A stretch of DNA of 64,000 bases from Lineus longissimus (Eukaryota > Nemertea > Pilidiophora > Heteronemertea > Lineidae): positions 5,916,953 to 5,980,952 of the forward strand of contig NC_088324.1 of assembly GCF_910592395.1 (NCBI RefSeq). Reading direction: 5' to 3'. The notes under the pieces are model-generated. The model searched no databases. It was given only the letters and a program-made list of their open reading frames with translations, and had not been told where the DNA came from. Shown piece after piece: positions 10,997 through 22,700 of the stretch; within the stretch, counting starts at the first letter, position 1, and every line of letters begins with the position of its first letter. The translations under genes and the position numbers were made by a program.

Positions 10997-12903
10997 ATGG
11001 CAGACGAATTTCATGTTGAAGTTGCGGAGAGTGAATGGTCGCAAGATGCGGTCAGCAACCTCATTGAAGGTTACAGAGCGAGGCCTGCACTATGGGATGT
11101 CACGTCTGCCGAATATAGAGACAGGTTGAAGAAAGAGGATGCATGGAAAAGTCTGGCGAAGTATTGTAAAAGAGATTAAGTGCAAGTGACGAGAAAAATG
11201 CACAACCTGAGAAACCAGTATGCGCAAGAATTAAAGAAAGCCACCAAGAGGAAATCTGGGCAAGGGACTGACGACGTTTACACCCCAAAGTGGATGTACT
11301 ACAAGGCATTCTCTTTTCTAAGGGGAGTTATTGGAGGACGAAAATCGAAGACCAATTTGGTGAGAATTATCTTTATTTGTTAATTTTGTTACATGATTTC
11401 TCTCTTGCAGGTTTATTTCAGTCTCTCATGTCATAAATGCTCTTCATTCCGCCCACTTTAAGGACGGCTTCCTCAAATGAACTTGTACTGCCACGAAACC
11501 TCACCCTGGGGTGAGAGGAAGTACTCTCGAAATTCGTGGCGGATGTCTTGTGGGGTTTGAGCATGACGGTTGCTTGTGAATGGCTCGATTTGGAGCAGGT
11601 TGTTTGCTGGCATGCCCTCTTTTCGCCATGCTCCAGGGGTAATGACACCAGTAGCCATGTCTTCCATATCGACTGTACCATGTGGAGCGTAGCGTGCGCG
11701 CGAGTCTTTCTTCGTGATCATCAAATTATGTAATGCACAGGAAGCCAAAACGATATCCTCTGCTTTCTGTGCATCTACAGCTATCGGCTTTCGAAATATG
11801 CGGAAGACGCTGGACATTATGCCGAATGCATTTTCGACGATTCTACGCGCTCTCGAAAGTCGGTAGTTGAAGATGCGCATGCTACCGGGAATGTCTTGCA
11901 GAGGATATGGTTTCATTATGTTTTCCCGCAATGGAAAAGCATCGTCGGCCACAAATACAAATGGTACCTTCATATTTCGACCTGGAAGTACCCTTGGTGA
12001 TGGTAGGCAAAGGGTCTTGTTCTCAAGACCCGAAGATAATGAACACCTGCCGAATATGCCCCCGTCAGCAACCCTTCCATTACATCCGACGTCGACAAAC
12101 GTAAAGCGGTATTTCGCATCAACCAATGCCATCAGCACAATACTGCGGAACCCTTTGTAATTAAAATAAAAACACCCAGACGCTGCTGGAGCTTGCATGG
12201 TAATATGCTTTCCGTCTATGGCACCGATGCATTGGGGGAAGTTCCATCTTTCAAAGAATTCGGAAGCAAGTTGTAACCAATCATCGGAGTCGGAAGGAAA
12301 CTGCAAAAAATTAAAAAAATCGTAACTATACATGTACTTGTACCACAATATTCAAACAGAAAAAATATATATTTTCAGGAACAAGAAGAACAAGCGCCAG
12401 ATGATACGCCAGATGCAACACTATTTAACAAGGACGAGATCTGCACTCAACCTCGAGGATCACCATCTTCCGTGGCCACACCCAACCCGCCACCGTCGAA
12501 ATCTCGAAAACGAAAGGATGTCGGTCGTGCGTCTGATGAAATCCTTCAGAAGGCATGTGAAGTTATGTCAAGGGAGACCGATGAACTGGACACATTTGGT
12601 GCTTTTGTTGCTTCTGAGTTGAGGGGATTGAAATCAGAGTCGAACCGCAAGAAATTGAAACGGGATATTCAAAGGGTCATTCTTGAAGCAGCTGAGAAGG
12701 ACGATGAAGACGCCGCAGCTATGACAACCACACTGACGCCCAGCACTTCTCGCAGCTCAGCTTGCAGTCCTTCGTTGACGGGATTCAGCCAAAAAGAGCA
12801 GGGAAACACAGGCCCGGACGACAAGCAAATTCCGAATCAATTTTCCTTCCTACACATGCTTCAGGATCAGACAAACGTCATGTGTAATGATAAGAATAAT
12901 TAA
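10997..12903 (+). pseudogene. Harbinger-encoded MADF-BESS DNA-binding protein
   Basis: In this superfamily a Myb/MADF-type protein helps the transposase reach the transposon ends. Exon 1 (10997-11359) carries a MADF domain (LIEGYRARPALWDV, KMHNLRNQYAQELKK, WMYYKAFSFL). Exon 2 (12379-12903) follows a TTTTCAG acceptor and reads in phase with exon 1. It contains a BESS-like motif (DTFGAFVASELRGL, KRDIQRVILEA) in a Ser/Pro-rich tail ending at a TAA. An in-frame TAA at 11177-11179 splits the MADF domain; both sides are in the same frame, so this is a single nonsense change. The 1,019-bp intron (11360-12378) contains the whole last exon of the transposase on the other strand. A second acceptor-like site near 11410 could give a shorter form without BESS. 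Confidence 0.85.
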
Positions 12904-12948
12904 TTGGTGTCACAGAATATAATTGGTGACCGAACACTATATTTTCCA

Positions 12949-13360
12949 TTCATGTCATAATTATATTCAATTCTATCACATGAGATATTGTAAAACATCT
13001 CGAGACATTACCTATAGATCTGATGTTAAATAATTATATTCTGTCCAGATGATTTAAAATTATCAGATAAATTTAAAACATCAGATGATTTTAAATCGTC
13101 CCATTGAGATGTTTATAAAACATCTTATATATTAAAAAATCTCATTTCATCTCGGCAAACTCCGTATGATCCCGAATGCCTTCGTTACTTTCCAAAAATT
13201 ACCAACCAATCGCAACCGTGCTTTCATATTCCCTGGGAATTCAAACAAAATGTGGGCGATATTTTAAAATTATCTGTCGGATATTTAATAATCATCTCAC
13301 CGAAAAGAGTTATCAAACATCTGATCTGATTTGATATAAATCAAATAATTATGACATGAA
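12949..13360. repeat. MITE, TTCATGTCATAATTAT family, copy 1
   Basis: Inverted ends TTCATGTCATAATTAT (12949) and its complement (ending 13360) bound an AT-rich 412-bp sequence full of ACATCTGATGTTTT-type sub-repeats. It sits in the transposase intron between exons 2 and 3. A related copy lies at 13590-14059. Confidence 0.75.
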
Positions 13361-13589
13361 TTCAACTCCAGAGAACACTGCCGTGACCGCCGGTCATACG
13401 ATTCAGTGGTACCGACTTGCCTTCAGGAATTCCTCCTTGAGTGCCTTGTAAATGGCTTAGCACACTTCAGACACAATACGGGATATCGTTACGGCAGATA
13501 TACGGAAGAGATACATCAGGCTGACGAATGAATCGCCTGAATTTAGAAATAAAAAGGAAAGTTTAAGAATTTACATGGCCTTCATTTAT

Positions 13590-14059
13590 GAAGTTCTTCA
13601 TGTCATAATTATTCGATTTATATCACATCAGATGTTTATCAAATATCATATGTTTTTAAAACATCTCACTGGTAATTTTAAATCACCAAGACAAAATTAA
13701 TTATTTAACATTCAGGGGCCAGTTGTTCAAACAACATTAACAGATAACGTGGCGTTAAGCCAAACTGACGTTATCTTTCTCACACTAGTCCTGTCTCACT
13801 TGAAGGATTGATACCAAATTTTAATCTGCCATCTAGAACTTCGATAGCAGGGGTTACATCCTGCAAAAGTCAATTCAGTTGTTACTTCCAGTTTTGCCAT
13901 GGTTGGTCTCGGAAAGATAACGCCAATCTGTGTTAACGCCATGTTATCTGCTAACGTTGTTTGTACAACCCAGCCCAGATGTTTATAAAATTTATCCGAG
14001 ATGTTTTATAACATCTGATGTGACAGAAGTGAATAAAATAATGACATAAATGGAACTTC
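13590..14059. repeat. MITE, TTCATGTCATAATTAT family, copy 2
   Basis: Inverted ends GAAGTTC..TTCATGTCAT at the left and the matching complement at the right, followed by TATCACATCAGATGTT on both arms. Its centre was split by another MITE (13716-13976). It lies in the intron between transposase exons 1 and 2. Confidence 0.75.
13716..13976. repeat. MITE, GGGCCAGTTGTTCAAA family, nested copy
   Basis: Inverted ends GGGCCAGTTGTTCAAACAA and its complement (GTTGTTTGTACAACCCAGCCC, written here only as a position at 13956-13976) enclose internal GATAACG/CGTTATC inverted pairs. It is inserted inside the copy-2 MITE, which is inside the Harbinger intron, giving three levels of nesting. Confidence 0.8.
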
Positions 14060-14820
14060 ATATTACCGGTTATTCATTGAATTTCAGTTATGTCAGTGGA
14101 ACTGTGTCTGGTTTGTTTATTGGGAAATAAACCGTGAAATAAAGCAATATTTGGAAAGTTATCACCTTTTTACCTATTTCTTCTGCTGAAATCCCTCAGT
14201 GCACTACCTCATGTACGTGCTCTATTCATGAGATAGTGGGGAAACAAGCACTAGTTGCCAGAAAGCGCAAAGTCACGGCAAGGCGCTCCCTCACTGGAAT
14301 TGCAGGCCGCATACACGTGTCCTGTTTGTGGATCCTGGGTCCAACAAGCACTGCAAGCTCCTCGAAGTCAACTGCGGAGAGTCTCAAAAAATTGTTGAGA
14401 CGACTCGAATCTTCCAATCTCAGCTCCCGTAGGAGGCAGTGGTATGCACCGTGTTGCTCCCTTCTAAGAAACCATTCATGTGCCCAAAGCTTGTGCCTCC
14501 TCTTTTGCCTCCGCTCACGCAGTGTCATGTAAACCACAATCGCCGCGGCGACTTGTTTCCTTCTTGCTGGCAACATGCTGAATGAAGACAGCCACGTGGA
14601 AGGTAAATACGGCTGTCAGACAGAAACTATCATACAAAACCACCGTACGTGGATGGCCCTTACGACAGTTGCTTTCGATAGAAACTATCTCGCTCGTTTC
14701 CAGAGCTCGCAGACAGTGACTATCTGCGATTTTTTCTTCATAGTGGAAGGGCTATGGATAGTTTTCTGTCGACAGTTTTTCAATTACTGTCGACAGTTTA
14801 CTGTCATGTGGAGCCGCACC

Positions 14821-16702
14821 TAGCTCTTCTTATGAGGAGAAGTTTACCTAGCTGGTGTGTGCAAGGTGTGTGTATTAGTGTAAGCCAATGTAGTGCTTTG
14901 TGACACAGGCTGTATAGGGCCTAGTATGTATTGTGTGTATGGTGGTATACAGTTCGTAGAGAAGCTGTCAGTGTCAAGACTATTTTTGTAAGTGGAGCTC
15001 CAGGGTTGTTGTGGTCAAGTTGAATGCCACAGTACGGCGGTAGTAAAGTGTTTAGTGTTTAGTGTGTAGGTCAGCTCACATTTGTAGTTTAAGCTGAACC
15101 GCCCAATTATTGCTGGACATGGAAGACTATGTTTGATGTTTATTTGTACAACGTCATTGTACATATTGTGAAACTAAAGGTTGTAAATATTGTACATTTC
15201 AGTCCCTCTACAATAAAGAAGGAGTTTCTGTGAAGAGAGTAGCCCTGTCTTTCTGTTGGCCGCGGGTGATGAGGGCCCGTCCGCGACAAATATTAACAAA
15301 TTTACAGCGTTACTGATTAGAGGATGAACACCGAAAGCGGATGATGATTAACATGTGATGGCATAACGAGAGAGCACGCCCATCCATTGATTAGAGTGGT
15401 TAAAGATGATAATTTCATAGTCGGTTTGAAGTGTGGGACAAAAATTTGCAGTTGATGTTGCATGACGCTGAACTATCATTGTCGTGGATTTAATTTAGGT
15501 ACGCACCTCTCTTCAATCACGTTCTTCTTCCAAAAATCCAACCTGATACCCTACGTATTTTTTTCTGCCAGAAAGTTGAACTGCTTAACCATCCAATGCT
15601 TGTTTTGAGATCTACCACACACTCTTCAACTTCTAGTTCGCTGATGAAGTAAACGTTTGTAGTCGTGATAAGCATAGAATTGCTGCCAGAAAGTTGAACT
15701 GCATGCATAACGATAAGTCATGTAATTATCAGTGGTTGAGGAAATATCGAGTTTTTCTCATCCCCCCCCCCCCCAACCAACAAACCAAGGTGTTTATTTC
15801 AAGTTCGCGAGCAGAAAACAAATTAACTTCAGGGTTTTCAACGGAAAAATAAACGGATAAAAGTAACGGAAAAATAAACAAACGAGATCACGGCCTGTTT
15901 ATAATGTTTAATTACAGTTTACAGTTTTTGCTGAATACACAGTTTTATGTCATGGTAATTGAACAATCACGTGCGGCAGATGGAATGAAAAACATATTGC
16001 GGCTTTGCTGGAGGATAGATGACCTGTTCTAAATGACACACAAATACCAGCCTCATGAAATCATAGAAAAGCCGGCTGCAGATTGAAATCCAGACCATGG
16101 ACCCAAAGAAGATAGTATTTAGAACAAGATAGACCCATTTACATCCATCAAAAATACATTTGTCTAAAGGACAACATTTTTTGGTCAAGTGAGAGCAGAA
16201 TACATAAATTGAAGCAATAGCCTTCCCAAATCGATAAAAATGCGTAGTGCTCTCTGTTAAAATCCAGATAAGGTTCCCATTAATAACGACAGTCTTTAGT
16301 TAATATCGTATTCAGTTTTCTCTACATGTGCATGTACATTTGATACAACAATTGTTTAAGAAAATCTAAGATGACATTATTACAGAAATCTTTCAATTTC
16401 AACTTGGATAGTATGATTCGCTTAAAATGATCCGTATTTTTAAGGTTTATGCGGAGGCTATCACTTGTAGAACCATGGCAACTAAGAAGCGCCATTGTGA
16501 AAGTCTTCGCTGGGGGATCATCTCTCTTGTAAATTAGTAAAAATTATTATTTTGTCTCCAAACAAAAGAGTCGTTATTTCCCTTTTGCTAAAAATACAAT
16601 ACTTCTGATGGGCGTCTTGCCCGGCGCCATGGGATAGAAGCATTTCCTTCGAAGCACTGTTAGAATATTTTTTTGAGAGAAGATCCGACTTGGATGGATT
16701 GA
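14821..16702. other. Intergenic; LTR-like segment at about 14850-15290
   Basis: No gene is supported. About 14850-15290 is GT-rich, has an AATAAA at 15212-15217 followed by a T-rich stretch and a GC-rich end, and could be a solo LTR or the 3' end of a transcript, but no target duplication or paired copy is visible. The rest is ordinary AT-rich sequence with a C run near 15763. The short ORFs here show no domain. It borders the 3' end of the Ig-FN3 gene. Confidence 0.45.
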
Positions 16703-19700
16703 CTAGACTTTTGTATTTTCAATCTTCAGTGACTCGTACTGCTGGTCCTCCTCAGCTCTTGCCTAAAAAAAGTAAAACAGAGAGTAACGTGAATGTAAGC
16801 AATGGCTGCGCATGCAGAGAGTAGGCAGCAGACACTGAAATGAATGGTCCACTGCAATACCTGCCTGCATGGAGGCAGTATATAAAAGCAGTCAATAACA
16901 TCGACTCGCAAAAATGAAAATCTCAAAATATGTCATTGTTTTTTTAGTCAAAAAATCGAAAGCAATTTCCGAAACCGCCGAATACATGTACACCGTATAT
17001 AGTTGTTGTTAATAGTTTTTTTTAAATTCAGAAATACGAGTTGCGCATTTTTTTCGGTTTGCCCTACTGATAAAGGCGAGGATGATAGTTCAGCAAATTA
17101 TATATGGTACCTACTGTCATGTTTAGTCCTTCGTATGGATTGTAAGGTGTTGACATGTCTTCATAAACCACTGAATCGGGAGCTGAAATGTATCAGAAGT
17201 AGAATCAACTGACATCCCCAGTGTGCGCGGGTACATAAGGTGCTACTTCCCTCCCCTCTTTGAATATTTCACCAACAGTTGACTTACCTCTGCCTGGCTG
17301 TGGTTGATTGACATATACTGGCTCTGTCTCGCCTTGAAAACAAAAAAATATGCTTCACCCGTAAACGGCTGTGGCTTTAGAAATAAAGAGTATCGTCACA
17401 CAACACCATACCTGTGCTACGCAATATTTACCTTTGAGAGTAAATTCTGATAAAATAGCTCGGTTTATGAATGGTCGGTCGATCGGTTCGCCAAATTCAG
17501 GAGGAATCGGAATGGCTGACGATACTCCTCAAATAAACACCAAGCACGTTCTTTTAGCTGCTTTTTTCGACAACTCCGGCAACATCTTTCCTCAGATTCT
17601 TTCTGCTCCATTCTCGTTTGACATGCGACGTCTAGATTTTGACTCAGTTAGTGTCGAATACTATATATTTTTTTTCTGATACATTTCTAAAAAATTGACA
17701 TTTATTGATATTTCTTCAATGATTAAAATATTAGTAACCTGAGATGGCATGCTTTTAAAAGGTCATACAAAAATATAGCTCACCTTCGAATGCCGGGTTA
17801 GTTCCATTCGCTGCATCTCCACCGACTGAGTTTGCCACGGCGAGGCTCAAGTCCGGCGCGCGGGTATCAGCTTGCCCTGGAAAGGAAATACGATAATCGA
17901 CTGCTAGTGAAATTGTATGACAAACAGACATTGACACTAAAGATACGACGATATATATTTCAAAACACCGCAATGGGGTGCTAATATTTGAACAGAACTG
18001 CTTATCAAATAAACATCGAACGATGTTTTCGATACTTTGTATCAAAAAAATATGCTCGACTGTTTACCACGCTTTTTGTTGTATTTTTAAGTAAAGGCGA
18101 AGACAGCCACTTTAATTGCCTCCTTGTGGCATGTGACACAAGTTGTAAGTGCTCAAACGGAATACATGTACAATTAACTCGTATGCTACATGTATACAAC
18201 TGTGATAGGGACGACATGCTAATCTGACACCCGTATCACCCAAGTAAACATTATCCAATGCCATTGGGTTGCTGTAATAGAACCTAGCTGATAACTAACA
18301 AAGCGTGTTCTGTCAGTTGAATCGTCACTGAAGAACAGGCAAGATATGTTCAACTTATCTCCGTCACCAACCCTATAAGATGAATACCTGCGCAACAGGC
18401 GACGTTCCTTCTCTGCATCACGACAACAATAACAACAGCCATGAGTACAACAAAGAGGATGACGGAGACGACGGCACCGGCTATTTCCCCTGCGGTAAGT
18501 GCAATTCCTAAAACGTAATGTGATTCTTTTAATTCTAATAATTCTTTAATATTAAACCGACGTCACGTTTTTGGTTGTTCCTTATTCTAGTTTTCTGATA
18601 TCAAGCTAAGGAACTATTGCCAGAAATTGTTGGGGAAATCATAAATTGATTACGTCAGTAAAATCGGCATGAACTGTTATTGTATCATTTCCTGATCATG
18701 TCTTGTGGGGTAGACTACAGAAGATACTGTTATTTCCGGTCTTCGATCGACACAAATGATGACCAGTTGACGATAATTAAGAGAATGGATATAGAACATT
18801 ACGTTTATGTGAGAAGCGAATAAAACAAGCGCCGTACATCTGCCTGTGATTGGACATTTTGGTCCGAACTTACCACTTGTCTTTATCTTTGCTGTTTCAG
18901 TGAACTTGCTCACACCAACCTCGTTGACAGCTTTCACTTTGATGTAGTATGTCGTGCCTGCCAATAGGTGACGTATGGTGTAAGTGACGGTTCTCGTGTT
19001 CTTCGGGTCTTCGATTCCCTGGATGACTTGGGGATGTCTGTCCATGACATTGTACTCAATGGTGAAGGTTTGTGGTGCTCCGCCATCAGAGCCAGATGTA
19101 TAGGTCACTATCACGTCATAAGTGCCCGTTACACGTATCTTCAGATTAGATGGCGCATCGGGGATGTCTGAATTGAATGGATACAGAAAAATGAGACATC
19201 GATCAGTCTTGGATGGGTCTGACAGAATAAACTAGTGCAATATCAAGATGAAACTAGAATTCCGAAATTTGCTGGTAGCAAATTTGATAGTCCCCAGGTA
19301 GTCGTCATGTCAATAGAGTAGAAAGCAAGAACATTTTGCGCCGTCGTATTCCGATTTGACTGGTTAGTGGTGAAATCTGCTTTTACTTTTGCAAATTAAT
19401 TAACTAGTTCTAACGTTGTCTGAATTAAAGATGCTTTCCCAATTCTTGACTGGTCTGGCAAGAGGCATTGCCAGGAAAACGTGACGTCATTTTGGCCATT
19501 CTTCTTACCGCACGCCCTCCCTCTCGGTAAAACCTCCTGACATGGTGTGAAGTGGGAGGGCGCACAATGGGAACCACACTGCCGCGATGTTAATAGTTTC
19601 TATTTATAGAATTCAGCGGCAGAGATTTTAAGCACGGAAAAAGTAGATTAACTCGGCTAATCTCAATGGATTTTACCCAGGAATGTTTTCAAGGCGAGAG

Positions 19701-22700
19701 AAATATCTGATTTTAAGTACTGCGCTTATTAGATTTCATGTTCATGCCGAAGATTGGCCTAAAACTTGGACGAAAAGAGTGCATTATCGAGTGTTGGAGA
19801 GGTCACGTGATTGTACGAGAAACCTGAGCGAAAACAATACTGACTCCAACTCCCAGAGGGAGGAGCTGGAGTCATAAAAACGCATCTAAAGTATCGAAAT
19901 ATTCTGAGTTTTTAAAAAATCGTTTTGCGATAGTCCATGAATCGAATTGGGTTTCTTTATACTGTAGTTTCATGAAAATAACACCACTTCGGGATATTCA
20001 AGGCCCGGCCTCTTCTCTCGAGTCTCGAGTCACCAGAGGTAACCAATGAGTGACTTCGCTGGTCCTTGTGATGGCTCAGCCGAGCTGTCACGGTTACGCT
20101 AAATCAATTATTACCGCAGCCCTATTGATTCGAAGTGTTGTGGGCCTACTGGTCGATGAGTGCGCATGTGGAATGACGTAAAGGGTAAGGCCACTCGCCG
20201 ACCCTTTATACCGGTTGTCTCATAAAACTGAAGCACCTTTTAGATTGATCCAAACCCCCCAAAACAAAAAAAGTCCTTATTGAAACTCTGAAGAAAAATC
20301 TACGAATGCTTGCATTAGTAAAGCAAAGTGAGATTCAGGCAATGATAGTAGTCACGAAATTCCGAAGAAAAACGAGGAGCTCATCGTCTGTTTTTCTACA
20401 ACCCTCTTTTTTTGATTTAGACTCCCTAGGCCTACGTGGGAGAAAACAGAATCGAAGTTTCTAGGATTTATGGTTTTCTTGAGTAATTCTAGGGCCTCTT
20501 AGGCCTATAAATGAAGCCCCACTGAGGGTACCCACATTAGAGACAACCTGTGCGACAATGGATGCTGTAGAGACGCCGGTGTAACATCTGTGGTTGTTTC
20601 CCATGTGTCAGTGTTTCCAAACAATAGGCAGCTAGAGAGACCATGACTTTTCAATAGGGGGAAACACAGAAAAACTTGTCAATCTATCTTTTAGCGTTCC
20701 CAAACAATGAGGGGAAACACTCAAAAATAGAAACACTCAAAAACATTACACCGGCGCTACACCGTGACAGAAAAACTTGCCTACCTGAGAGACCAGAAGG
20801 AGGCACTTGTGAACGGTACGGTGCGCAGTATGAGAGAGTTCGCCGCCCACTATAACATCCCCTGGGAGACGTTTAGAAGGTGGAATCTCAAAGACCTCAA
20901 GCAGAAGCAAGAACAAGGGCATGGCCGGAAGAAGACGGTGATGGAGCCCCGTGATCCGTTATGGCCACAGGTTGAGGACCAGCTTTACCAATGGCTGCAG
21001 CAGATGAGAGAGCGTCGCTTCGCAGTCTCCGTTCTCGACATTCAAGATAAGGCGTTGGTAGTGTGGCAAAGCTGCAGTGGAATGAGTTAGCCCAAGATGT
21101 CAGAGAATTGATTCAGCATTGTCGCCCTCAGCTAGGGGATTTCAACGCTTCCATAGGCTGGGTGGAGTGCTTGATGAAGAGACGCCACGTGTCCTTACAG
21201 AAGAATACAACGACCGTCACCGCTGATGCTGCTGCAAGGATCCAGACCTTCCGAGATGCGGTTGCTGGGAGCATCGATCATCTTGATATAAAGATGCGGT
21301 TCTTCTTTAATATGGACAAAACCTTTGTCCTGTTTGATATGAGAACCATGTACACGGCCAACACCACGGGGAGAAGGCCATAGACGTCCGATTATCCAGG
21401 TCCAATACCAAGCTGGGATACACCGTCACCCTCTGCATCGCAGCCTCTGGAGCAAAGTTGCCGGCGCACATCACCTTCCCCAGAACAGGTTTCGTCCGGG
21501 TGTTTGCAGCCCTCCAAGACAACCCACCAGCAGATGTAAAGATTAACCAATCGGAAACTGGTTGGATGAGGGAGGAAACGGCGCACCACTGGTTAGATGA
21601 AGTCCTATCACCCTACGTCACCGACAACGAGACCGACCAGTTCCTGTTAATCGTCAATCAATATCAGGTCTACCGGACAGAGAACTTCCGGACGAGAGTC
21701 CGCGACATGAGAGGCAGCCTGGATTACGTACCTGCTGGTTGCACATCCCTCGTACAACCGTTAGATGTTGCTGGACAATCTAATAATGTGTATCTTTAGG
21801 TTTGAAAAAAAATTGAATCGGAATTTGCATCGTTCTTTTTTATTCCTTCACTGATCACTTCGGACAAGACTGTACATTCAGAGGGATGTTCGGTTTTGTC
21901 TTCAGATATGTGACGGACAACTTCTCATTCTTACCAATTTCGCACTGCAAAGTATCTTTGAAAGCCCGAAGCTGGTAAGGGATGATAAGACCCGAAGAAA
22001 TGCTCCATACCTCCCTGAGCAGTGCCTCACTTTAAAAGGGCAGGTCAGTCCCTAAAACCAGCAGAAGCCAATATGTCAGTTGGACTTTTTTCATGGACAC
22101 CCTGTACACTATCAGCCATTAGCACTGGGACACCCTTTACACTACCAATGACGATTAGTTGAAAATGTTCTGGGACACTCAGTACAATGGCCGAAGGCCC
22201 AATCCCATTATCCCATTCATAGGAGACCTACGAATCGGTTTCAACAACCCAAACAATAAGGATTGGACTCGAAACTGAAGTATATTGGATATGAGGCCTG
22301 GACAACCCTCTCTGGAATCCCAGCCAATGATCGGCCTTCTCAACAGCTCTGTTCGCCACCCTATGAGTCAGGGGCGGCGACACCGGCTGTTAATGAAGTG
22401 GTGTTATTTTCATGAAACTACAGTAAATACCTCCATCGAATCGTCCCATCGCTCGACCAACTCCTGAGAATAATGACGTCATTATGACGGGGCGGAGCTT
22501 ATGCTAATGTATCAGCGTCTCGCCTCTGCGCATGTCACAGCGCATGTCAGATTGAATCGCAGCTTCGGCATGTTGGGAGAAGACGATCAGACGACATCTC
22601 AGCAAAAAATGCTTCAAAAGTATCGAAATACTTAGGATTTTTTAAATACTTTTCCGATAGTCCATAGATGGAATTGGGTTTGGTGGTGTAAGGGTGATTG

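Larger units (their letters stand above)
11473..14576 (-). pseudogene. PIF/Harbinger DDE transposase, three exons, one nonsense codon
   Basis: This cuts and joins transposon DNA (DDE_Tnp_4 type). Exon 1 (14576-14252) encodes the basic N-terminus and helix-turn-helix part. Exon 2 (13536-13421) continues the same frame (DSFVSLMYLFRISAV). Exon 3 (12300-11473) holds the catalytic core: first Asp in CIGAIDGKH, a GCNGRVADGGIF block, second Asp in FVADDAFPL and Glu in RRIVENAFG. Phases join cleanly at all three exons, giving about 423 codons, a normal length. An in-frame TAA at 13459-13457 breaks exon 2. The exon 2 donor appears to be GC (AAG followed by GCAAGT) rather than GT. Catalytic residues are preserved. 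The last exon lies inside the intron of the oppositely oriented MADF-BESS gene. Confidence 0.9.
10707..14820. mobile_element. PIF/Harbinger DNA transposon, nearly complete, two genes
   Basis: Terminal inverted repeats are GGCGCGGCTCCACTTGACAG at the left and its near-complement (CTGTCATGTGGAGCCGCACC) at the right. The flanking triplets TAA (10704-10706) and TAG (14821-14823) fit a 3-bp Harbinger target duplication with one change. Sub-terminal sequence is rich in CTGTCGACAG-like repeats. Inside are a MADF-BESS DNA-binding protein gene (+) and a three-exon DDE transposase gene (-), the usual pair for this superfamily. Introns have collected three MITEs. Each gene has one nonsense codon, so the copy is probably inactive but young. 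Confidence 0.92.

Noticed and set aside
11867-12160. Plus-strand ORFs within the Harbinger region
   Set aside because: Shadows of the antisense transposase catalytic exon.
15967-16188. 73-codon hydrophobic minus ORF as an extra membrane exon of the adhesion gene
   Set aside because: It lies beyond the stop codon of the last tail exon and lacks suitable splice sites.
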